Below, in pieces: positions 36,195 through 44,382 of a stretch of DNA of 64,000 bases (positions within the stretch are counted from its first letter, which is position 1; the number at the start of each line of letters is the position of its first letter). The position numbers and the translations under genes were made by a program. Source of the stretch: Halorubrum salinum. GTDB lineage: Archaea; Halobacteriota; Halobacteria; Halobacteriales; Haloferacaceae. The DNA is taken from positions 62,001 to 126,000 of the forward strand of contig NZ_JANHDO010000002.1 of the NCBI RefSeq assembly GCF_024494575.1, in the 5' to 3' direction. A model generated the notes under the pieces. That model saw nothing but the letters and a program-made list of their open reading frames with translations. It had not been told where the DNA came from and did no database searches.

Positions 36195-36322
36195 ACGCGG
36201 CTATACGACCCGACCCCTCATAAGTGTGGGAGGAGATACCACGAATCGCGCGTGGATAGCTCTATTCGCGGTGATGATTTGTAAACCCCGGCCGATTGTT
36301 TATCCGAGTTACGAGGCAAAAA

Positions 36323-36341
36323 CCCCGCCTGAAGCGCGGGG
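36323..36341. other. Hairpin resembling an IS605/TnpB-type element end
   Basis: CCCCGC and GCGGGG pair around the loop ctgaagc, preceded by an A-run (gcaaaaa) and followed by gatgatg. Sequences of this kind occur at the right ends of IS200/IS605-type elements and downstream of tnpB genes in archaea. No tnpB or tnpA frame is present here, so if real it is a solo remnant. It could equally be an ordinary 3'-end hairpin. Confidence 0.3.
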
Positions 36342-36449
36342 ATGATGCCGAAAGTGATCGAAGACGGCACCGCGACCGCACCTCACGCCGCCCCAGCCTC
36401 GCGGCTCACGCTTCGCCGTTCGCGTTCGCCGCGTCCAGCGAGAATCAGT

Positions 36450-36540
36450 GATTCCCTGGCAACCGGCGCGTAGCGTCGGCGACCTCGCGGGCTCATCGCG
36501 GCCGCCGGTGGCGGCCGCTCGCAGGCGCGCGCCACCGTCG
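36450..36540. repeat. Structured intergenic repeat, copy 2
   Basis: The second copy of the element at 11195-11278. The shared 25-base core is at 36477-36501. Hairpin 1 is CCGGCGC/GCGTCGG (36463-36479) with one G-U pair. Hairpin 2 is a perfect 9-bp stem GCGGCCGCC/GGCGGCCGC with loop GGT (36498-36518). As in copy 1, it lies just downstream of a minus-strand gene stop (here the radical SAM gene) and upstream of the next minus-strand gene. With the hairpin at 36323 it accounts for most of the 406-base gap between genes. Confidence 0.7.
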
Positions 36541-36600
36541 TCACTGTGGGTGACGCATACACGAATACAGTCCGCCGGCACGAGAATACAAACGGCCCGT

Positions 36601-37599
36601 TCAGGCGACCGGCGTCCGCTCGACGACGGTGCCGTCGGCGGTCGGGTACTGCTCGACGATCTCGCCCTCGTCGAGGTCACCGTCCTCCACCATCTCCTCT
36701 AAGAGCCACCACGCCACCTCGACGTGGTTCGATTTCGCGGTGTAGAACTCTTCGGGGACGCCGAGCGCCTCGAAGCGGTCGGGGTCGGCGAACGCCTTCC
36801 CGTAGACGAGCGTGCCGTCGTCGGTCACCTCGTCGAACTCCCGGCGGATGTTCCGTGCCATCCGCTTCAGGCGGTTGCGGTGTTGGGCCGCGTCTTTGAA
36901 CACGGACGTACAGAAGTACACCTTCTCGTGGCTCGCCATCTCCTCTAAGATGGCGTCGTCTTTCGACCCCTCGACGGCGGACATGTGGCCCTCCTGCAGC
37001 TCGAATCCCTCCTCTTGCATCCGCCGGTAGTTCCCGTCGCTCATCTCGAACTCGTTGATGTTACAGAACTCCGCCGCGCCCTCGTCTAGGAACTCCAGGA
37101 ACTCCGGCTCCGCCCGAATTCCGGGGATCTCGAACGCCGGGGTGAGCCCCTCCTCGCGGGCGACGTAGAGGATCTCTTCCCACTCGGTGCCGTGCATGTC
37201 TCCCCACAGCTCCACGGGCGGGTGAAAACGGATCTCGTCGAGCCCGGCCTCGCTCAGCCGGCGCATGTTCTCGCGGCCGCCCGTGATCCCGGTGTAGAGG
37301 TGCGTGTGGTGGTCCTCGCCGAACTCGTCTTTGAGCAGTTCGAGGTACCGCGTCGTCTTCGACATCGCCTCCTGGGGCTCGCCGCCCGTGATCGAGGTGC
37401 CGAGCGCGCTCATGCGCTTGGCCTCCTCGATCACGTCCTCGTCGGACTCGACTTTCCGCTCGTTGGCGTACACGTCGGTGACGTTCTTCCGGTTCTCTCC
37501 GAGGGGGCAGTAGAAGCAGTCCCGCTGGTCGCAGTAGCCGTAGACGAAAAGCACCATCTTGCCGCCCTTGGCGCACTGTTCACAGCCCTTGGAGATCAT
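36601..37599 (-). CDS. Radical SAM protein with an unusual CX4CX2C cluster motif
   Basis: A 332-residue radical SAM enzyme. The iron-sulfur motif reads YCDQRDCFYCPLG, giving CX4CX2C rather than the usual CX3CX2C. The glycine-rich SAM motif follows as TSITGGEPQEAM. Two more cysteines precede the cluster (GCEQCAKGG), and others occur at FCNINEFEM and YFCTSVF, which could bind an auxiliary cluster. The barrel appears complete. Related archaeal proteins are annotated only as radical SAM, so the substrate is unknown. It stands alone, with the structured repeat at its 3' end. Confidence 0.85.
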   Translation of the reverse strand: MISKGCEQCAKGGKMVLFVYGYCDQRDCFYCPLGENRKNVTDVYANERKVESDEDVIEEAKRMSALGTSITGGEPQEAMSKTTRYLELLKDEFGEDHHTHLYTGITGGRENMRRLSEAGLDEIRFHPPVELWGDMHGTEWEEILYVAREEGLTPAFEIPGIRAEPEFLEFLDEGAAEFCNINEFEMSDGNYRRMQEEGFELQEGHMSAVEGSKDDAILEEMASHEKVYFCTSVFKDAAQHRNRLKRMARNIRREFDEVTDDGTLVYGKAFADPDRFEALGVPEEFYTAKSNHVEVAWWLLEEMVEDGDLDEGEIVEQYPTADGTVVERTPVA

Positions 37600-37795
37600 C
37601 TACACCTCGATACTCGCTCCGGCGTGAAAAAGCGTCCGAAGCGCCGCTGCGGGCGTGAGCCGTCCGCACGGCGGTGCGAACACGGCCGTTCACACGGAGC
37701 GTCCCGCTCACTCTCGACCCCGAACCCGAAAACGGAACGCGACGCCCGAGCCACGGAACACAAAGTATGTACCGACGCCCGCTCGGAACCGACGT

Positions 37796-38539
37796 ATGAA
37801 ACGCGATGGGGGAGCCTCGGAGGCGATCGATCGCGACGGCGTAGACGACCCGTCCGACCGCGACGGCGGAGCGGTCGGTGGTCTCACGCGGCGTCGGACG
37901 CTCGCCGCCACCGGATCGCTCGGACTCGCCGGCCTCGCCGGCTGCACCGCCCTCGACTTCGTCACCGGCGGCGGTCCCGTCGAGTTCGCCGCCGAGGCCG
38001 CGACGGTCTCCGACGCCGCGCTGGAGGAGACGGGCTACGAGTCGCAGGGCGTCAGTGACGACGTCGTCACCCGTGAGTTCGAGGCCGCCGGACAGACCCG
38101 CGAGGTGGAAGTGACGAACCGGATCGCCGAGTACGACCGCGGGATCGACGTGCTCGGACAGCGGTTCCGCGCCGCGGTGTTCGCGGTCCTCTCGACCCCG
38201 CAAGTCGAGGTGCTCGAACAGACGTTCAACCCGGTCGCTGACATGGACTCCGAGGAGCTGGCGATGCTCGTCCAGAACCGATACGACGGCGTCCGAAACC
38301 TCCAGCGAGCGTCCGAGTACGCCACGGACGTGCTCGGTGGCGAGGCGACGGTTGTCACCTACGACGCCGAGGCCGAACTCGCCGACGACGGCGCGACCAT
38401 CGATATCACGCTCCACGTCACGGAACCGATCGCGGACGGGAGCGACTTCGTGATCTGTCTCGGCGGGTACCCCCGGGCGATCAGCGACGGCGACAACGTG
38501 CGGCGGCTGCTGAACGGCGTCGAACACCCGACCGAGTGA
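37796..38539 (+). CDS. Tat-exported lipoprotein of unknown function (DUF6517-like)
   Basis: A 247-residue protein from the ATG at 37796, about 30 bases after a TATA-like aagtatgta. An acidic N-terminus precedes a twin-arginine segment (TRRRTLAATGSLGLAG) and the lipobox LAGC at about residue 50, so it should be a lipid-anchored cell-surface protein. The mature part (EVEVTNRIAEYDRGIDVLGQRFRAAVFAVLSTPQVEVLEQTFNPV) matches a haloarchaeal conserved lipoprotein family. No enzymatic motif is seen. The family number is from memory and is less certain than the export signal. Confidence 0.78.
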   Translation: MKRDGGASEAIDRDGVDDPSDRDGGAVGGLTRRRTLAATGSLGLAGLAGCTALDFVTGGGPVEFAAEAATVSDAALEETGYESQGVSDDVVTREFEAAGQTREVEVTNRIAEYDRGIDVLGQRFRAAVFAVLSTPQVEVLEQTFNPVADMDSEELAMLVQNRYDGVRNLQRASEYATDVLGGEATVVTYDAEAELADDGATIDITLHVTEPIADGSDFVICLGGYPRAISDGDNVRRLLNGVEHPTE

Positions 38540-38651
38540 GGCCGCGGTGACCGGGACGACCGGGTCGACGCCGAGGTCACGAGTCCCCGTCCGGACGTCC
38601 GGACACCGGCGAGCCGAAAGCATATGCCGGGGCCTCTCGTAGCCTCGCCCG

Positions 38652-39761
38652 ATGCTGCTCGTCCTCTGTGTCGACCTCGACGACGACCTCGGCCGAAAGA
38701 CCGGGATCCCGACCCCGGTCGTCGGCGTCGACGAAGTCACGGAGGGCGCGGTCGCGCTCGCGACCGCAGATCCGGAGGACTCCGACGTGAACGTGTTGTT
38801 TCAGGGCGTGAACGTCTACGACGAACTCGCCAGCGCGGGCGAGACCGTCGAGGTCGCCGCGGTCACCGGCGTCGACGGCTCCGACGTGAAGGCCAACCGC
38901 GCGGTCGGACAGGAGGTCGACCGGGTGCTCGCGGAGCTGTCGACCGGTGAGGAGGTGTCCGCGGTCGTCATCACCGACGGCGCACAAGACGAGTCGGTGC
39001 TCCCCGTGATCCGGTCTCGGATGCCGATCGACGGGATGCGCCGCGTCGTCGTCCGGCAGGCCCAAGACCTCGAATCGCTCTACTACACGATCAAACAGGT
39101 CCTCGCCGACCCCGAGACCCGCGGCACGATCTTGGTCCCGCTCGGCGTCCTCCTGTTGATCTACCCGCTCGTCGTCGTCGCGAACCTGTTCGACGTCGCC
39201 GGCGCGGCCGTGCTCGGGATCCTCTCTGGCGTCGTCGGTCTCTACTCGCTGTTCCGCGGTCTCGGCCTCGAAGACTCGGTGGACCGGACCGCCTCGACCG
39301 TCCGAAACGTCCTCTACACCGGGCGGGTGACGCTCGTGACATACGTCGTCGCGCTCGCGCTGATCGTCATTGGCGGGGTTCAGGGGTTCGACACGATCGA
39401 CGCCGTCACGGCGGCTCGCGGCGGCCAGACGACCGTCGGGATCGACGCGGCCGCGTTCGTCCACGGCTTCGTGCAGTGGCTCGCGGTCGCCGGCGTCACC
39501 TCCAGCCTCGGCCAGATCACGGACGAGTACCTCGCCGGGCGCTTCCGGTGGCGCTACCTCAACGCGCCCTTCTACGTCCTGTCTATCGCGGTCGTGTTGT
39601 ACGCCGTCTCGGGGTTCTTCCTCCCCGCCGCCCCGGGCGTGACCGCGCTCACGCTGTCGGACCTCGCGATGGCGCTCGCGGCTGGCACGCTCACGGCCGT
39701 GTTGAGCACGCTCGCGTTCGCGGTCGCCGAGTCGCAGCTCCCCTCGGCCGAGCCGACCTGA
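38652..39761 (+). CDS. DUF373-family membrane protein
   Basis: A 369-residue archaeal protein. The N-terminal cytoplasmic domain (LLVLCVDLDDDLGRKTGIPTPVVG) has a Rossmann-like pattern with a conserved Asp cluster, and RAVGQEVDRVLAEL and VITDGAQDESVLPVI continue it. The C-terminal half has about six membrane helices beginning at TILVPLGVLLLIYPLVVVANL. Archaeal DUF373 proteins have no established function. The gene stands alone and converges on the next. Confidence 0.85.
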   Translation: MLLVLCVDLDDDLGRKTGIPTPVVGVDEVTEGAVALATADPEDSDVNVLFQGVNVYDELASAGETVEVAAVTGVDGSDVKANRAVGQEVDRVLAELSTGEEVSAVVITDGAQDESVLPVIRSRMPIDGMRRVVVRQAQDLESLYYTIKQVLADPETRGTILVPLGVLLLIYPLVVVANLFDVAGAAVLGILSGVVGLYSLFRGLGLEDSVDRTASTVRNVLYTGRVTLVTYVVALALIVIGGVQGFDTIDAVTAARGGQTTVGIDAAAFVHGFVQWLAVAGVTSSLGQITDEYLAGRFRWRYLNAPFYVLSIAVVLYAVSGFFLPAAPGVTALTLSDLAMALAAGTLTAVLSTLAFAVAESQLPSAEPT

Positions 39762-39807
39762 ACGGTGACCCTGACGTCTCCGGATCGCTCCGGGCGCTGG
39801 TCTCCCG

Positions 39808-40851
39808 CTACCGGGGAGTCCACTCGTCGCACGCGTCCATGTCGTCCATCAGCTCGTCGTGGTGCCCGCAGTACGGCTGCATTCCCTGGTCCGTCCGGAC
39901 GTAGTCGAACTGCGCGCAGTTCCCGCAGTAGGTGTCACCCGGCCCGTCGCGCGGCGACGCCTCCCCCGTCGCCCCGGGCTGTGACGGCGCGGCGTCGGGG
40001 CCGTCGGGTCCGGCGGCTTGCGCGTCGTCGAGCGGCGACCTGATCGCGGTCGGGTTGCTCCCGCCGTCGCTGACGCCGGCGGAGCCGGGTCCGGTGCCGG
40101 GAACGCCGCCGGTGGGGCTCGCCGACCGGTCGCTCGTGTTCCCGCCAGCCGGCTCGGCGGTGGCGTCTCGGCCTCTCTCGCTCGCCGCCCCGTTCCCGGC
40201 CGTCCTCTCGGTGACCGACCCGCCGCCGGACCGATCGGGCTCGTCCGGCCGGTTGGTCTGCGTCTCGACGTTACCGTCCGGAGTCCCGCCGAGAAGCCCC
40301 ACGCCGCCCATCCCGTCGAGCTGGTCACGGCCGACCTCGATCACCTTCGTTTCGCCCTTGTGCGTGACTTCCATCGTGACGGTCCCGCCGGGGTCGTTCC
40401 GCGTCTTGAAGTTCGCGACGCCGACGAACACGCTCCACATCGTGGTCGCCGCGCCGAGGAAGTACAGTCCCGCGGTCGGTAGCGTGAGGTCAGTTAACTC
40501 GGGGCGCGGGCCGCCGACCCAGTGGTACGGGTACGCGTACGCGAACAGCGCAACGCCGAGACACATGACTGCGGCCCCGATCACGGCCGTCGCCCGCGTG
40601 GTTCGGTTCGCCGGGAGCACGGTCATCACGCCGAGCAACAACAGGGGGACGCCCACGCCGCCGAGCACGCCGCCGACGCGCCGCGCCGCGCCGGAGCCGT
40701 AGCCGCTCGGGAGGAGCACCTCCGCGGCCACGAGGATTCCGGCGACGAGCAGGAGCGCACCGACGACGAACGAGCCCACGCCGAGGTACAGCCGACGCGG
40801 ATCGACCTCGGAGCGTCCCCGTCCGCCGTACGCCTCCGAGAGACTGGTCAT
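39808..40851 (-). CDS. Membrane protein with disordered linker and C-terminal Cys/His cluster
   Basis: A 347-residue protein. Four N-terminal membrane helices (VGSFVVGALLLVAGILVAAEVLL onward) are followed by a small soluble domain (VTMEVTHKGETKVIEVGRDQL), then about 120 residues of Gly/Ser/Pro/Asp-rich linker, and a C-terminal metal-binding-type motif YCGNCAQFDY...YCGHHDELMDDMDACDEW. The layout suggests a membrane anchor with a tethered cytoplasmic zinc module. It is a haloarchaeal family without known function. It is encoded convergently with the DUF373 gene. Confidence 0.75.
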   Translation of the reverse strand: MTSLSEAYGGRGRSEVDPRRLYLGVGSFVVGALLLVAGILVAAEVLLPSGYGSGAARRVGGVLGGVGVPLLLLGVMTVLPANRTTRATAVIGAAVMCLGVALFAYAYPYHWVGGPRPELTDLTLPTAGLYFLGAATTMWSVFVGVANFKTRNDPGGTVTMEVTHKGETKVIEVGRDQLDGMGGVGLLGGTPDGNVETQTNRPDEPDRSGGGSVTERTAGNGAASERGRDATAEPAGGNTSDRSASPTGGVPGTGPGSAGVSDGGSNPTAIRSPLDDAQAAGPDGPDAAPSQPGATGEASPRDGPGDTYCGNCAQFDYVRTDQGMQPYCGHHDELMDDMDACDEWTPR

Positions 40852-40978
40852 ACGCGGCCTACGTCGTCCTCCCTGAAAACAGTATGTCAGACGTTCGCCC
40901 GTGTCGGTCGACGGCGACGGGATCCTCCGGAGACGTCCGGATCCGGGGTTCCGTCGGGAACCGGCCGGCCGCCCCGTC

Positions 40979-42040
40979 TCAGAGGAGCCCGTCGACGTCG
41001 GCGTGCGCGTCGAGCAGCGTCGCCATCCGCTCGACGGTGCGCGCGTCGCGGGTTCGGCCGCCGCGGACGACGCCCTCCGCCCGGTCGATGGTGGTGACGG
41101 TGTCGGTGTTCACCGCGAGGACGGGGGTGCCGGCGTCGGCGGCCTTGCCGAGCACCGCCCCCGAGGGTCGGTGGCCCCCAGTGAGAACGAGACACGCGAC
41201 GCCCGAGGCGTCGAGTGCCGCGGTCTGGACGTCAGCGCGGTCGCCGCCGGTGATCACGGCGGCGTCGCGCGCGCGCCGGAAGTACCGGAGCGCCTCGTCG
41301 CCGCCCATCGCACCCACGAGGAACCGCTCCACGAACGCGTCGGTCGGCGCGTCGGTCAGCAGTTCCGCGCCCAGCTCGTCGGCGAGTTCGCCGACGGTGA
41401 CGCCGGCGAGCTCCTTCTCGTGCGGGATCGCGCCGAAGACGGTGATCCCCCTCGACTCCAGAAACGGGATCCCGTCCTGGTCGAGCGAGTCGAACGCGTC
41501 GTCTGAGACCTTGTTGAACACGACGCCGGCGAGCCGGTCGCCGAAGGCGTCGGCGGCCGCGAGGACGTCGTCGAGGTCGTTCGGCGACGCGTACTCGGCG
41601 ACCAGGACGACGCGCGCGTCGAGCAGGTCCGCGACGTCGACGTCGGTCAGGTCGACCACGCCGCCCGTGGTCCAGCTCCCGCCCCCCTCGACGAACATGT
41701 GGTCGCGGTCGGCCGCGAGCGCCTCGTACTCCTCTCGGATCCGGTCGCGCAGAGCGTCCGGGTCCTCGGTGCCGCGGATCGCGCCCTCGACGAACGTCGG
41801 CGAGTAGACGACCGGCTCCATCTGGTGCATCTCGGCGTCTAATCCGAGCACCTCGCGGGCCAGCATGGGGTCCTGATCGAGCGTCTTGCCGACGTTGGAC
41901 TGGAGCCGAGTCCCCTTCGGCTTCATGTAGCCGACGCTGCGGTCGCGGTCGGCCGCGAGCCGCGCGAGGGCGACGGTGATCGCGGTCTTTCCGACGTGTT
42001 CTCCGGTCGCGGTTACGAGTGTCGTGGGTGTGTCTGTCAT
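40979..42040 (-). CDS. BioD-like/DRTGG-domain protein (phosphotransacetylase N-terminal family)
   Basis: A 353-residue protein. The N-terminal P-loop domain resembles dethiobiotin synthetase (ATGEHVGKTAITVALA), and the C-terminal half matches the DRTGG-type regulatory domain found at the N-terminus of long bacterial phosphotransacetylases; the catalytic acetyltransferase domain is absent. Its ATG overlaps the stop of the ADP-forming acetyl-CoA synthetase gene by 4 bases, so it probably regulates or senses acetyl-CoA/acetate metabolism. Direct enzymatic activity is doubtful. Confidence 0.82.
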   Translation of the reverse strand: MTDTPTTLVTATGEHVGKTAITVALARLAADRDRSVGYMKPKGTRLQSNVGKTLDQDPMLAREVLGLDAEMHQMEPVVYSPTFVEGAIRGTEDPDALRDRIREEYEALAADRDHMFVEGGGSWTTGGVVDLTDVDVADLLDARVVLVAEYASPNDLDDVLAAADAFGDRLAGVVFNKVSDDAFDSLDQDGIPFLESRGITVFGAIPHEKELAGVTVGELADELGAELLTDAPTDAFVERFLVGAMGGDEALRYFRRARDAAVITGGDRADVQTAALDASGVACLVLTGGHRPSGAVLGKAADAGTPVLAVNTDTVTTIDRAEGVVRGGRTRDARTVERMATLLDAHADVDGLL

Positions 42041-44181
42041 TGGTCGGGTTCCTCCGAGTCGAGTTCCTCCGGGTCGAGTTCCTCCGGGTCGACGGTGAGT
42101 CTCACGTCGACGGCGGCGGCGTTCGTACCGCCGTCGTCGTCGGGCAGTGCGACGAGGGGGTTGATGTCGAGTTCGAGGACCGCGGGGAAGTCGGTGACGA
42201 GCTGTGAGAGCCGACCGATCGTCTCTATCACGGCGTCGACGTCGACGGGGTCGCGCCCGCGGGCTCCGCGCAAGAGGGGCGCAGACTGGATCTCCTCTGT
42301 CATCTCCCTCGCTTCCGGCTCCGAGACGGGCGCGACGCGGAAGGTGGTGTCTTCCATCACCTCCACGAAGATACCCCCGAGCCCGAACATCAACAGGGGG
42401 CCGAACTGCGGGTCGCGGTTCATGCCGACGATCGTCTCGACGCCGCCGTCCAGATCGACCATCTCCTGGACCTGTACGCCGAGGAGGGTCGCGTCGGGCT
42501 GGTAGTTTCGCGCGCGGGTTATCAGCGTCTCGTAGGTGTCCGCGACGTCGGCGTCTTCGACCCCGACGGCGACGCCGCCGATGTCGGACTTGTGCAGGAT
42601 GTCTGGCGAGACGATCTTCATCACGACGTTCCCCTCGATCCCGGCCGCGACCTCCCGGGCGCGCTCCGGCGAGTCGACGATCTCGCCCGCGGGCGTGGCG
42701 ATCCCGTACGCGTCGAGCAGCTCCATCGCCTCGACGCCTAAGCGGTTATCGTCGCGCTCCCGCACCGTCTCCAGTATCTCGCGGGCGCGCTCGCGGTCGA
42801 CGTCGAAGGTCATCGGGTCCGCGTACTCGCGCGTCCTGATGTCGCGGTACTCCGCGAGCGTCGCGAGGCTGTCGATCGCGCGGGCCGGGTCGAAGTAACA
42901 GGGGATCCCCTTCGACTGCAGCTGTTGTTTCGGCTCGCGGGTCCGGTCGCCGCCCATCAGGCAGGCGGCCACGGGGGCGTCCATCTCCTCGCTGACCGCC
43001 TCGATCGCGTCCGCGAGGTCGCCGAAGTCGATCGTCGCCGTCGGCGCGGCCAACACGAGCGCGGCCCCGACGTTGTCGTCGCTTACGGTGATCTCGAGCG
43101 CCTCGCGGAACCGATCCACGTCGGCGTCGCCGATCACGTCGACCGGGTTGTGGATGTTCGCCTCCGCGGGCATCGCGTCGGCGAGCCGGTCGCTCGTCTC
43201 GCGGGTGAACGAGGCCATGTCGAGGTCGGCGTCGCCGACCGCGTCGGTCGCCATCACGCCCGGACCGCCGGCGTTCGTGACGACCGCGACGCTGTCGGTG
43301 TCGGGCAGCGGCTGGCTGCCTAAGATGCCGGCGGCGTCGAACAGCTCGTCGACCGACTCCGCGCGGATGACGCCCGCCTGATCGAGCCCGGCCTCGTACG
43401 CCTTCTCGGAGCCGGCGAGCGTCCCGGTGTGCGAGGAGGCGGCCTGCGCGCCGGCGCTCGTCCGCCCCGACTTCACGGCGACGATCGGCGTCTCCTGCGT
43501 GGTCTCTCGGGCGGTGTCGATGAACTCGCGGCCGTCCTCTATCCCCTCTAGGTAGCCGATGATGACGTCGGTCTCGTCGTCTTCCCCCCAGTGGGAGACG
43601 AAGTCCGTCTCGTCTAAGACGGCCTTGTTGCCGAGCGACACGACGTCTTTGAAGCCGATCCCGTTGTCGTTGGCCCAGTCGAGCACGGCGGTGACGAACG
43701 CCCCCGACTGACTCATGAAGGAGAGCCCGCCGGGTAAGGCGTTCTCCGGACCGAACGTCGCGTTCATCCCCGAGGGGGTCGACATGATCCCCAAGCTGTT
43801 GGGGCCGACGAGGTTGAGGTCGTACTCGTCGGCTAGCTCCGCGAGACGGCGCTCTCTCGCGGCCCCATCCTCCCCGGTCTCCCCGAACCCGGCGGTGATC
43901 ACGACGACGCTGCGGACGCCGGCCTCGCCGCACGCCTCGATCGCGTCCAACACGATAGACGGCGGCACGACGATCACGGCGACGTCGGCGTCGGCCTCGC
44001 CGACCCCGTCGACGCAGGGCGTCCCGAGCACCTCGTCGTAGTTCGGGTTGACCGGGACGGTGTCGCCGTCGAAGTCGTCGAGCAGGTTCGACGTGACGGC
44101 GCGACCGACCGCTCCCTCGCGGGCGGTTGCGCCGACGACGGCGACCCGGTCCGGGTCGAACAGCTCGTTGAGCGTACCCAT
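42037..44181 (-). CDS. acdA: ADP-forming acetate-CoA ligase, fused alpha and beta subunits
   Basis: Converts acetyl-CoA, ADP and phosphate to acetate and ATP (or the reverse with related acids). It has 714 residues from the ATG at 44181; a TTG one codon earlier is not preferred. The N-terminal CoA-binding domain (DPDRVAVVGATAREGAVGRAV), the ligase domain with the phospho-histidine in SSHTGTLAGSEKAYEAG, and the C-terminal ATP-grasp domain (MKIVSPDILHKSDIGGVAVG) are all in one chain. The extreme C-terminus has a short tandem repeat, LDPEELDPEELDSEE, from a 15-bp DNA repeat at about 42050-42092. Confidence 0.93.
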   Translation of the reverse strand: MGTLNELFDPDRVAVVGATAREGAVGRAVTSNLLDDFDGDTVPVNPNYDEVLGTPCVDGVGEADADVAVIVVPPSIVLDAIEACGEAGVRSVVVITAGFGETGEDGAARERRLAELADEYDLNLVGPNSLGIMSTPSGMNATFGPENALPGGLSFMSQSGAFVTAVLDWANDNGIGFKDVVSLGNKAVLDETDFVSHWGEDDETDVIIGYLEGIEDGREFIDTARETTQETPIVAVKSGRTSAGAQAASSHTGTLAGSEKAYEAGLDQAGVIRAESVDELFDAAGILGSQPLPDTDSVAVVTNAGGPGVMATDAVGDADLDMASFTRETSDRLADAMPAEANIHNPVDVIGDADVDRFREALEITVSDDNVGAALVLAAPTATIDFGDLADAIEAVSEEMDAPVAACLMGGDRTREPKQQLQSKGIPCYFDPARAIDSLATLAEYRDIRTREYADPMTFDVDRERAREILETVRERDDNRLGVEAMELLDAYGIATPAGEIVDSPERAREVAAGIEGNVVMKIVSPDILHKSDIGGVAVGVEDADVADTYETLITRARNYQPDATLLGVQVQEMVDLDGGVETIVGMNRDPQFGPLLMFGLGGIFVEVMEDTTFRVAPVSEPEAREMTEEIQSAPLLRGARGRDPVDVDAVIETIGRLSQLVTDFPAVLELDINPLVALPDDDGGTNAAAVDVRLTVDPEELDPEELDSEEPDQ

Positions 44182-44310
44182 CAACGATCGCCTACGCGAA
44201 CCGGTGGCTTAAGATCGGTGGGAGCGGGTTCGCGATCCGAGTTACTCGCCGGCCCGACGTCTCGAATTCTCTCTCACGCCGTCCGAGACACCGTCCCGCC
44301 CGCCGTCCGC

Positions 44311-44358
44311 CTTCGCCGGGCGTGCCGCGTCCACCTTCGCCGGGCGTGCCGCGTCCGC
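44311..44358. repeat. Two tandem copies of a 24-bp unit
   Basis: The units at 44311-44334 and 44335-44358 differ at one base and begin cttcgccgggcgtgccgcgt. They lie in the 200-base gap between two minus-strand genes. No gene is seen in the gap. It is probably a recent slippage duplication. Confidence 0.6.
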
Positions 44359-44382
44359 GTTGTCGGTCCCCCAGAGGGCTCG

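Noticed and set aside
40979-42040. Annotation as a phosphate acetyltransferase or dethiobiotin synthetase
   Set aside because: The catalytic acetyltransferase domain is absent, and the gene sits with the acetyl-CoA synthetase and not with biotin genes. Only the BioD-like and DRTGG-like domains are supported.
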